Assembly (NCBI RefSeq): GCF_029227915.1
Contig: NC_079883.1
Span: 22,320,001 to 22,384,000, forward strand
Source: Hydractinia symbiolongicarpus
Lineage: Eukaryota > Cnidaria > Hydrozoa > Anthoathecata > Hydractiniidae
Direction: 5' to 3'
DNA: 64,000 nucleotides
Below, in pieces: positions 34,763 through 46,102 of this stretch. Made by a program: the position numbers and the translations under genes. The notes under the pieces were generated by a model. That model had not been told where the DNA came from, did not search any database, and worked only from the letters and a program-made list of their open reading frames with translations. Every line of letters begins with the position of its first letter. Position 1 is the stretch's first letter.

Positions 34763-37704
34763 ATGGCTTCTGTTCACATACCTGTCCACGATAACAGTGT
34801 ATCCGAAGAATTTATCGAAGACCCCTTTGATGAAGAACTCGATGCAACTTTTCCGCCATTGCGTTATTGTCCTATGGTGTACGCAAAACCACAGAAGAAG
34901 GTAAGAAGGGAGAGTTCAAGGGAACGTGAGAGGTTATATCGGGAACTAGTTGGACACGATCCGTATAACAAAACACCAAGACAGACAACAGTAAATAAGG
35001 AAAACGTGTTTTGGGTAACACTTGATGTGAAACACTACAGACCAGAGGAGATCACATTGAAAGTGGATGGTGAGTTGGTTGCGAGATTTTCTTCCTTTAT
35101 TTATTGTTATTTTAATTGACTTCTTTTTGGATTTCTTTGACAAATTATTTTGCTAGACTCTGATTGCTGTGGGTAAAAAAATAATACAGCATTTTAAGAG
35201 TAAAGTGTCTTTATAAGAAATATAAATATATTTCTTTTATGTCGACTCTAATCTGTATTCAACGTAAACTAAACCAATCACCATATTTACATAAAGTATT
35301 ATAATCAATTGCACAAATATTGTAATACTTGAGTGATATCTGTACCAAAATTTAGTTTACCTTTAATTCCCCTTGGTTTTAACTTGAATTCACCTTGACT
35401 CTGTCAATTTACTTAGAATCTGTCGGATTTACTTTGAATCTCCTTAAATTTATCTTTATTTTTCTTAAATTTATCTTGAATCTCCCTAAATATGAATATG
35501 CATTCACCCTAATTGTCCCCAAATTTTCCCCAAATGTTCCTTGAATCTTGTTAATTTTACCTTAAATCTATTGGATTTTTCATGACTTTTCTTGAATTTA
35601 TCTCAAAACTCCTTGAATTACCCTTTTGGTTTTAACTTGAATGTACCTTAAATCAATTGCTTTTAGTCTCCTTACATTTATGCTGTTTCTCATACCCTAA
35701 TTTTTGTTTTGTGTTTATCTTTATTTACCATGAATCTTTGCAAAATTGATTCTCCCTGAAAACAAGTTTTAGTGAATCAACTTTGAGTGTATGTTTCCAT
35801 TCATTTTCACATGACAATCTAAAAATAGCGTATATTTTTCATTGACCATTCGAATCGCCTGCAGCTTAAAGTTAGGTAAAAAGCAGCTATATATCTATTT
35901 CATAGAGCTTTTTGAAAACAACTTTGAAAGATGCGGAAGGGGTTTCCTTGCTATCCATGTTTTGTTATCCAATGAAACCAATATTGTTGACATGGGATAG
36001 CAATTGAATGATGTTTCTCCTGCTGTGTTTTTTGATCTATGGAATACTAGGATTGAATTCACATTGCAATATTTCGTCATTTAAAGTGGCTTTTTCCGCA
36101 TGTTTCCTTATTGTCATTAGTGATTAGTATTAGCTCCAGTCTATTCGTGGGAAAAATTCTTTCGTCGTCGTAAGACGTGAGTCACGCAAGAATTACTGCG
36201 TAACTTGTGTGGATACGCATTTAGGCGTGTAGAGAAGTCTGAAATGACTATCCTGTTGAGTAATAATGCGGTATACTCTCGTTATTTAAAATTATTTAAA
36301 TTCTTAAATGTCTACATTCCTAAGCCAATGGAGTTTTCGTCACTTATTCACAAACTGAGTCACTCAAATTTATTGAATAAGTCCCTAAACAGCGAGTTGA
36401 GTCTCCGTGAAATTTAGCTCATTTAAAATGTGCTTGAGCTTGAGGGCGTAATATTTTAATATGCAACTTCAAAAACTAATTACGTTGAATTACAAACCGC
36501 GTAGTTGCATGTTTTTGGCAAGACGTAAGAAAAACTTCAAGGTTAATCATTATGACCCGGCGTTGCTTAATCATGTGACAATTAATCATGTGAAGTTATT
36601 TAAGTTTTTAAATTATTGTAGTTTTTTAAGAGTATGTTAGATTAAATTCGTGAAATTTCACTACATTTATTTTTGCGGGCTTTGGCGAATTTCTCTGTTT
36701 TGAAATAAAGTCAATTTTTACACTTTAATTTTTTTCCTCAATGAAGTAAGTTCAAGTTTTTAGAGAAAATAAATTGAAAAGCTTGAAAATTTGTTTTCGC
36801 GTTCCTGTTTTTATGGTGAAAAAGGTTAAATAGGAGTTGATAATGGGAAACAATATCAATTTTAATGTGGTCGGTTTGAACAAATTAAAATTCGCAAAAT
36901 TAAATACCGTGACTAGCAGCTTGTTTCAGACTATGAATGTTATCCGAAAAAAATCTTTGGATAGCCGCATTAACTTTGACAAAATATTATTATTTTAAAT
37001 ATTCTTCATGGTTTTTAAAAATAAACGTACACTGATTGTATTAAAATGTTTGGTTGAAAATACGTGTGTTGTAATTTAAGATCTTTGAACAACTAAAAAC
37101 TCCTCTAAAATTTATTTTCCATGTGCTGGTTTATTCGAGTACCCTTCCTTTGAGTCTTGCTGGTTCATGCAAACACCCCTCTTTTGAGTGTTTGTTTCAA
37201 TTTGTTCTGTCAGGACAGCTACTGGTCGTCAGCGGTAAACATTACAACCAAACTGAGGCTGGCTACGAATCCAGTGAATTCCAACGAAATTACAACATCC
37301 CGGACAGTATCGATACACACACACTTACCTCAAATATCACCCAAGATGGAGTACTTTGCATTAAAGCCGTTAAACAGCTCTCCCACACCGATGACGAGGA
37401 TAAAGAGCAAAAGGAAAATTTTCAAGTCACTTTAGATGTGACGGGATACCAACCTGATGAGATCAGCATTAAAGTTCACGACCGCAATTTAATTATTCAT
37501 GGTGAAAGCAAGCAAGAAAAGGACAGCCACCATGGTCAAACTTCCCATCATCAACAATTTACACGACACTTTACGCTACCTAGTGATGTGGATATCGACG
37601 TTTTGTCGTCTCGCTACACTAAAGATTGCAAAATAACTGTTGAAGCACCCCGTGGGAGTGTCAGTCCTCAAACTCGCACGCTTCAAATCAAAAAGGAAGA
37701 TTAG
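34763..37704 (+). CDS. Small heat-shock protein with two alpha-crystallin domains (2 exons)
   Basis: Exons 34763-35069 and 37214-37704 join in phase (GT-AG) to give 265 residues. Domain order: a charged N-terminal region (1-79, rich in Arg/Glu at 45-62), alpha-crystallin domain 1 (about 80-158: FWVTLDVKHYRPEEITLKVD, then LLVVSGKHY, SEFQRNYNIP, ITQDGVLCIKAV), an acidic linker (159-168), and domain 2 (about 170-248: FQVTLDVTGYQPDEISIKVH, NLIIHGESKQEKD, FTRHFTLPSDVD, KITVEAPRG). These are ATP-independent holdase chaperones of cytosol and nucleus. Domain 2 has KDCKITV where the usual motif is DG-x-L-x-I. Most animal sHSPs have one such domain, about 80-90 residues. The intron cuts domain 1 after its third strand. 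An acceptor-like TTTATTTAG at 34748 suggests a 5' UTR splice or a spliced-leader site. No clear heat-shock element was found. Confidence 0.92.
35360..35760. repeat. Diverged minisatellite in the sHSP intron
   Basis: Many imperfect copies of phrases like CTTTGAATCTCCTTAAATTT, CTTGAATCTCCC, CTTGAATTTATC and CCTTGAATTACC follow at about 20-25 base spacing on a pyrimidine-rich strand. This points to an old tandem array. Confidence 0.6.
36640..36720. repeat. CGCGAAA-family repeat in the sHSP intron
   Basis: ATTCGTGAAATTTCACTACA, TTTTTGCGGGCTTTGGCGAA and nearby AT-rich flank resemble the dispersed CGCGAAA-type repeat family. Confidence 0.45.
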
Positions 37705-40700
37705 TGATTGAGTTGGATTCTCCTTTCCAGCGTTCGTAATTATTGATTTCTACTAACAGTTTTCCAATTTTTTTGGCATATTGTATAAATGGCCGCGATA
37801 ACTGACATTGCAAGTTTTTATTCTTTTAAAAATCTGTTGTTATTATGCGCTCGTTAGCTACATGTTTGGAAATGTTTACCTGTTTAAGAAATATAGAAGT
37901 GAAGTTGGAAACACCTGATAGATGTAACAGGAATTACTAGTTTGTGTTCTATATATGTTTACATGTGTTCTGTATGTGTTCTATATGTGTTACGTGTTTA
38001 CATGTGTTTCTCGTGTAATGTCCTTCCGACCTTCAACCGCGGGATAAGGTTTTTGCTACCAGAACGATTCTATGTATTTTTTACATCATTTTTATTATTG
38101 TATAATCGCATTTATCAAAATTATTTCTTAATTTGTATTTATCATATTTCAATATATTTATGTAAAATTTATCTATTCAAGGTATATACAATTTTATAAA
38201 CAGGTGGTTTTTTAATATTTTTTTAGAATTTTTTATATCAAATGGTGAATTTTTTACGTTATTGGTTTCAGTTACCCGATAATTAACTGGGTTTTTCTTT
38301 TCTGTATATTCTTTTGACAAAAATTTTTTTATGACAAAATAAATGTAATTGATGATTTTTTGCGCAATTTGCTGATACTTGAATTTCAGTTTTCCTTAGT
38401 GTGAATTGTCATATTGTCACGCTTAAATTATCCTTGTTCCCGCCTAAACTGATAGAAAACTGATAGATTTCTGATAGGATTGCACCCCTGCTTATCAAAA
38501 AGGATCATGTGGTTCTTCTTTTAATGGCCAATTGAAGAAGTCGGTAAATTTAAACAATCAATCAATCGATTTGCGAATAACCATATTCGCAAAGATTGAT
38601 CCACTTGACGTTGCAATAAATTGTGCCTTTATGTTTTTTTTAAAACGATAAGGCTTTAGAGAATCCTTCGCATGCATGCCTTTTAATGTGACATGGGTTA
38701 TTGTAATTAGACATATGTATTCTTTTATCTTACACGCAAAAAAACGATGTTCTAAATCTAAAAAACAGGGCCGTTTTATCTTATTTTCTTCAGTAAACAT
38801 AACGAAACGTTAATCTAAGCCTGGTTTGCTTGCTTATAAAAAAAACATACTTGGACTAAAAATGTCGGACAATTACGACAAAATTTTTTGGGGGTAACGA
38901 AATTTTTGCAGGTCGAATAATGATGTTCGAGACGGTTTTTTTTCGGACAGCACTCGTTTATTTTTTATTTACTTTATGAAATTGAAATAGTATTCCGCCT
39001 GTCAATTTTTGGTAAGTTTGGTGGTAACGTTTTTATGATTAATCCCGGCTCGAAAATACAATGTCACAATGCATCCGCTTAAATTTGCCAAAACAGGAGT
39101 TTCGAATTCCGCAAAACTTTTAAAAATATCGTACTTTGAACTTGTTAGTTTGTATTTCGTCATAACATAAATTTTACTGTTTATCCTCGGTTTGGCATGT
39201 GATTTACATTTTACATGTTTTAAATTTTAAGAGCAAAATGAGATTTCTTTTCATTTTAGTAATTAATAACACTCGCAAGAAGCAGAAGTTTTGGAGATAG
39301 GAAAGAAAGATTAAGAAACAAAATTACTTGTGACTGATAAAGCGAGTTCACTGCATATATATTTCACCATATTTACTCCATCCCTCTATTTTTAAAACCT
39401 ACCTTTTTGAAACTGATAAAAAAATAACGTTTTTTTTTTATAAGATACAATGTTTTTTAACTGAAGCTAAGAGTAGGGGTAACATTAAAAAAAAAAATCC
39501 TGCCTCTCCAACAATTCCACACATGGTGTTGCGATAATTGGTCTCTACCGTATCTACAGTCTCCAATATTAATAAAGACGATGAATTGGGCTACCCAACG
39601 TTACCAAAACACGAACCATCTAGGTGTTTTTCTTTAGTCAACAATGGCATCTTAAATTTTGGCAAGCTAATACTTTTGTCATAAGCTGGCGCGAATTTTT
39701 TAGAAGGGTAAAGTAAAGCTTTTGTTAAAAATAAATCTTAATTTTTCAATAAAATCTTTTTTTTTCAATCTAGTGCCTTTTAAATTTCGCGTAACGTAAC
39801 AAGAAGACGTGCATAGTCGAAACATAAATAATTCTTTTCACAAAGTAGTAAGCAGTTTTACGATCATATTTGAAGCAGAATTGTCTGTTTTTCTTCTGCG
39901 TATTACATTTGCGGTTGGGAAATTCAAAATGATTCGTACTTTTTGGATGATCACAGCTTTCAATTGATTTTCATTACATCCTGTTGAAATTCTCAAAAAA
40001 GCATTCAGTCTATGTTTTATGTCTAAGTTTATTAAAAAAGCATTAATAGACAATGCGTTATTTTGACGGAAATAAAAAAATGTGATTTTGTCCATAAAAT
40101 ATTTGGCTTTCTAATAGCAAAGTTGTTTTTTTGTGGTTTTCTATTCGTCTAAAATAAACGATTTTTAAACGTATAGAATGAGCTTTTCACTGTAACCGCC
40201 ATGGAAACGGCCTGACCATCCCTAAAATGACATATTGGAAGTTAGTAGCTACATTATAACTTATATAACTTAGTTGAAGTAACGGGAAGTTTTAACGTCC
40301 TTAGGGACTATCTTATTCTGTAAAATACTTTCTTTCTCTGTTTACCTGTCTTAAAATGACGCATCCAGGCAAAAGACTTTTGGACACATATTTAGCACCA
40401 ATTTGACAAAAAAATTTTGATCAAGTAAAAAAAGTTTTATGTGCAAAACTTACATTCAAACTTGATTCCTATAATAGTGTGTAGAGTTGTCCAAGAGAAA
40501 TTTGTGAATAATTTTGCTGTATCACTTATTTTTTCTATTGTAAGTTATCGCTTCTATGCATTCGCTTTAAAGCAACGGCAATCCAACAAAATTCGTGCAC
40601 TATGAGACTTTTTTTTCTTGCATCTTAATTTTTCCCAGAGAGCTCGGAGTTCAGTGAACAATGGAGGGATTGAAAAAAGTGATAGATAAATAACCAAAAG

Positions 40701-41224
40701 AATCAGCAATACACGTTAGGATATACGCTTTTCAAGGTGAAATGCGTCAAAAACGGAAAACCTGATTATTGCATTTTTGCGGAATCTATGAAGTTGATGA
40801 ACATCAGCACGTCATTAGTATTATTTTATAGAATTATTTTATCTTTCCGGACGACACAAATTAAAAGCTAGCGGATGCTCAATTTTCCTGGTTCGTCAAA
40901 TAAAACTACAAAATTGATTAATTTAAGGATTACTTAATAACAATTTGTCGCATCATGAAGTCATGCGTCAATTATACAAAGAATTTGCTGGTTCTATTAC
41001 ATTGCGTCTTCAGAATTAATTTCATATCAAATACTAATTTGTTACTATCATTCCTGACACAAAAGGAAACGAGGCATAGCTACATTAGATTATTAAAAAT
41101 GTCAGCAAAAATAGATTTTCACAGCTTATTTATTAATTTTTAGTAATAGATGTATGCTTTTCTTGAAATGAGGAATATGTCGATGTATTAAAGACTAGCT
41201 GAAATTCTTAATGGAAACAAGAGT

Positions 41225-41300
41225 CTTGATCGCGAAAATTAAATCTCGCGGATTTTTTTAGTGGCCGATTCTCAAAATTAATTTTGTTAAAAAAAAAATA
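41225..41300. repeat. CGCGAAA-family repeat
   Basis: GATCGCGAAAATTAAATCTC, GCGGATTTTTTTAGTGGCCG and AAAATTAATTTTGTTAAAAA match the dispersed family in order and composition. Confidence 0.5.
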
Positions 41301-44204
41301 CGCAACGGTGTTTAGTAATCCCTTTACATAAATTATCATCTTTAAAATGTTTGTTGTTTTTTAGTTTTTTGAAGTTCTGTAAATTCTTATGATTTGGCGC
41401 GAATCTGCTCGCGACAATTTTAAGCATTAAAGAAATCACGAAAACACCCTAACTTAGTTAATGGTTTATTTAAAAATATTAAATAAGAAAAACTAAGAAC
41501 GTCAAACAGAAGGCTTTTTGTTCTATTTTTACACGTTTTAATCAAATTAATACAAATTGGTTCTAGATTTTATCATTTTATTGGTTGATATGAAGTTTTT
41601 CACAAAAATAATTTTATTTCCACTATATTGTGTTTGACATCCAAAATTTAGAAAGGATATCGACGCAACACCATTAAATATTTCACGTTTCACTATTGCA
41701 ATTACAAAACTAAATTTATTTGTTTTGAAATGTCACGTTTTAAGCTTGTTTCAATTAAAATTACAGGGTTTTTAAAAGAAAAAGTCAAAAGGGAGCGAGA
41801 TGTTTTTTACTTTGAAGCTTAAATATGATCTTTAGGCGTTCTTTAGACATGATAAAGCTAAAATAAAAGCTTCTGTTGGAACATTTTGTAACGATTTTTT
41901 TATAACCACGATACAAGGATTCGTTTCTCAAATGCGAACTGATTATTCAACCAAAAGCTGATAGATTCTTCGCGTATTTTTTAATCGCGTTGCTACTTAA
42001 GTGAGCACCAAGCTTACGTTGACGAATTTTTGAGGAGACGAAAGTTAGCGTCGCCAGTGTTTTGGATCGATAAGGTTTGTGTATGTTATTGTGCCCACAT
42101 ATTGCGGGCTTAAAAACAACATATACCAATTTTTGATCAAAAATCGCAATAAATAATGACGCAAAATGTAAAAAATAGTAATCCATACGAACAAGTTTCA
42201 GTGTTTACTGTAGATTATATAAGTTCAATGGAATAATTCGTATCTATTGAAACAATAAAATTTCCAACTAAAAAATGCAGGGATAGTCCTGAAAGACATT
42301 TTCTCATTGAGAAAAAAACGTCTGAAATATTGATAAAAATTAATAAAGTCCCATTAATAGTATGCATTGAAACCGCAATAATGTCGCAAAATCAAATTTC
42401 ACCTTCAAAATAATTTTGTGTGTGAAAATTAAGCTGAGTAACCAAAAAAGTCGTTCTATGTCTAATAACATTACCCCCGCTCCCATCCCAACACCTGCAC
42501 ACAGCGAAAGCGCCCAAAATAAAAACGCCACACAATCTGATGCCACACAAGTGATTGGCTATTGGCTACGAAAAAAATACTACATGTATTTTTTTTTTTT
42601 TACTTTGTATAAAACATTGACGAAGATCACACTTGCAGTAATTGGGTACCTTGACATAAAAATATTTGGCAGACTTGCAAAATTTAACAATGGAAATCTT
42701 GTAGGGCATTTAATTCATTGCATCATAAATTAATTGTGTTTTTCTTCCAAGATATGAATTCAAAATATCTTTTAAAGTTAAAAATTCCTTTTGAACAAAG
42801 ACGTTCTGAAATGATAAAATCATTATGATCGAACTTATAAAACTTCGTGTGAATCTTAATTGGTTTACAACCACAAATCACAGTCGATATGGATATTTTT
42901 ATATCTCAATTAAAAATAGAACAAACCACTTTATCATTGTCCGGGAGTATTTTAATGTCAGTAAACAAAATTTAAAGATTGGATAAACAATCGTGACGTC
43001 ATTGACAGTTGCAGAGTCACTGGTTTTGATGACTTTTTTGTCAGTGGCGAACGTTTTTATCTCGTCATTTTTTATAAGCTTAATTCTAGGTGGGAAAGTA
43101 ATCACAGAAAAACAAGATTCCATAACAAGACTTTTAATAATAAATCGTCTTTTCCATAGTTTCTTTTTTTTTCTACACTGCCTCTAATGGTATTTTAGTG
43201 TATACCATCTCATTAAATCTATACATCTTATTCATAAATTATTTTAGTTTATTAACAACGTCTATTGTTCTATTTACATTGAGTATAGGAGCTTTGCAAT
43301 GTAGCTCTGAACTAAGCGTTACGTTTTTGTCCAATTTGACCAGGGAGGTAGAAATTTCTATCTACATGGTTTGACCGTAGCCAATTAAGTGTGAAGGATT
43401 GGCGCACACACCGCCTGAATTAAAACAGATAACACAAAACGAAAAGCGAGTAGACTGTTCTTATTAAAAGCAATCCGCTTCTATTTTTGTTCGTCTCATT
43501 GTCAACAGGAACTGTTGACGGAGGGGTATACAAATTTTTTCAACAGCGCCATCAAACTATATCTTTGCGTGCAACATGATACTTACCAAAAATAAATTGT
43601 CCGAACTTCAAAAGAAAGTTATATGTGATAAATTCTACAATATATATCACACTTTTACTTGATGAAGTCAACACACATAGCATATGTACACAAAGCTCTG
43701 TGTACTTCACATCACTTATGTACACAAAGGTCTGACTACCTCCATTCATATATGATACGTCGGATAATTCACAAATATCTTTCTAACGATTAAATTTTCT
43801 TTGTGCGTTCGCCGTAAAAGGTCCACGCTAAAAAGGAGTAAATAGCTATACTTTGAACAAACAATAAGCCTTCATAAATTTTGGCAAACGATAGACAAGT
43901 AATTCGATTCTAATGTATCAAAAGAAAAAGAAATCTCTTTGTATGATGGCTGGGTATTAACTTTGAAACAATAAAGAAAATATATTTTGCACTGTAGGTA
44001 AAAAAAGTTTTTTTTGACACTTCGACAATTTTCGTAATTCGTTGTCACCAGAGTTGACATTCAAGTAGAAGTTTGGAATAGCTTCCGTTTAAAAACAGAT
44101 TTAGGCAATGGCAAATTTGGTGAGTCATGACCTTTCGTAAACACCTTGTTTCCTTAGCAACGAAGCATAGTAAAGAGAGAAAATATTTACTTGACGTAGA
44201 AATA

Positions 44205-44470
44205 AAATTAATTTTCGCGAGTTTCGCGAAATAAGAACTTAACGGCATTTATCTTGGTTTTTGGTTTTAGGGATTTTGTGCACTGCTAAAGTTGAAATTT
44301 GCATATCTATTCAGAAAAAACAAAAACAAACAAACAGTGTATAGCCATTTCAAGCTTTCCAATAATTTTCGCAAGAAATCTTTTTTTTGCAATTGGCAAA
44401 AACTCGATAAATTGGCAAAAATTAATTCACTTACGATAAATGACTCCTTTATCCGTACAATTCGTCAGTT
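44205..44470. repeat. CGCGAAA-family repeats
   Basis: AATTTTCGCGAGTTTCGCGA at about 44211-44230, and AATTTTCGCAAG with two TTGGCAAAAA phrases at 44364-44420, belong to the same dispersed family. Confidence 0.45.
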
Positions 44471-45951
44471 TTTAAATAAAAGCAGATTTCTCGTCAATTT
44501 TTACAATTAAAGAAAAACCTTTATTTAAGAAAAGCTTACGGTAAACGAAACATTTTCAAAATCTATAGGTTTTCATCAAGCAATTTTTAGTGCGAGTTTA
44601 CTTCCTTATAAGTCCTAGGAAATTAACATGCATTTAGAAAATAAATCTATGTGTGGATAAATTCCTTCTTTTTTAGCCAATCGTGTGTCGAGTTAATTTT
44701 ACGAATCAGTAATTTTCTAGAAAAACACGTGAATTTATTTTGTGAAATAAAAAAAAGAAGGGCTTTACAATATTTATTTACGAAATTATACGAAAGTTAT
44801 TAAAATAACCAAAAAATACGTGTGTTAAAGCCATCCACGACTTTCACATGAACTAAACAATTCGGATGCAACCGCGCGTTAATCACCCTGCGTATAGCAA
44901 CATTAATGCCAACTATTTGTGTTTTTTGGAAAGTTATGGCAACAAAAACGACCACTTGCGATTACTTAGTTATGTTGAAGAGCGATATGAAAAAATATGT
45001 CTCGATTTGTTTTACTATATATATGTAAACAAGCAGCATTTGTGTATTGTCTCGAAAAGCTTTTGACACTCCCATCCGAAACAAAAATAAAACATAAACA
45101 AATGATAGGGCAAAACGAATTGATATTTAATATAGGCATGGAGTTCATATACATCATTGTAAGAACGTAACCGGCTTCCATTGCAAGTTTACTGTACGAT
45201 CTAAAGAAGATTGTGGAAAATTTCGTACAAGATAGAATCTAGGTACTTGTTTTTTAAAAAGAATTACAATTTTCAGTTAGATTCTTAACGCCATGCCTAT
45301 TTCTTAAAAAAAATCTTGATATTTTACCCCACTTAAATGTTTATCGCAAATTTTTACGATGTAAAGTAATTTTCGGACCAAGTCATTTTAATCTAAATGA
45401 ATCTCACTTAAATCATGATTCTTGCAGGGTTTTTGAGCCTGCGATTCTTATATAGATACATTAACAAATAGCGTATGTATAAAATCATCTTATGTCTGTA
45501 ATTTCCTTTTAGCGGAACAAAAGATTTGCCCACAGAAAGAAGGGTATTTATTTTAAGCTAACAATGAAAGGATGTGAAAAGCTAAAACAATGGTATTAAT
45601 ATAAAATTAGTATTTGATTGTTTCATAGATCACTAATGTTATGTTCAGAATAAACAATCCAGAACCGCATAAAACTTTTTGTACACAAATCCTTGTCATG
45701 AAAAGAGAAATATCAAAATGGCAAAATATTTGGGGTGGAAACCGCAAAGTTACCTGCCACGTGACTCATTGTTTCGTGTAACAAGAAGAGAAATAACTTA
45801 GGAAATCCTATGTTTGTTTCTGTTTTACCTGATTTTAAACAAGAGATTTCGTAGTGAAGGTTACCATTTTACCTCCCATGGTGTTTATTTGTATACAAAC
45901 AAACATTGCGCAAGAAAATTTCTTTAGAGTGAAGTAGCTATCCCCGCTAGT

Positions 45952-46102
45952 CAGGGTCCACGAAATGGTTTAAAAGGTGAAGGGGCCAAGCATTTTTTGG
46001 AAATTTTTTTTTTGAAATTTAAGACCTCGAGATTGACTCACCGTTTAAATTTTAAAAAAAATTTTTTCGAAGTTTACTCTGACGAAGGTTTCGTGGGGCC
46101 TG
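45952..46102. mobile_element. 151-bp MITE with 5-bp target duplication
   Basis: It starts CAGGGTCCACGAAAT and ends in the reverse complement of CAGGCCCCACGAAAC (12 of 15 matches). CTAGT flanks both ends (45947-45951 and 46103-46107). The interior is AT-rich with no frame. The superfamily is uncertain. Confidence 0.75.

Noticed and set aside
37123-37213. Extending the sHSP second exon upstream to the ATG at 37123
   Set aside because: The acceptor CTGTCAG at 37213 joins exon 1 in phase within the first alpha-crystallin domain, so the upstream codons are intron.
37157-37435. 92-codon plus frame overlapping the sHSP second exon
   Set aside because: It is a shifted-frame shadow of the alpha-crystallin coding sequence.
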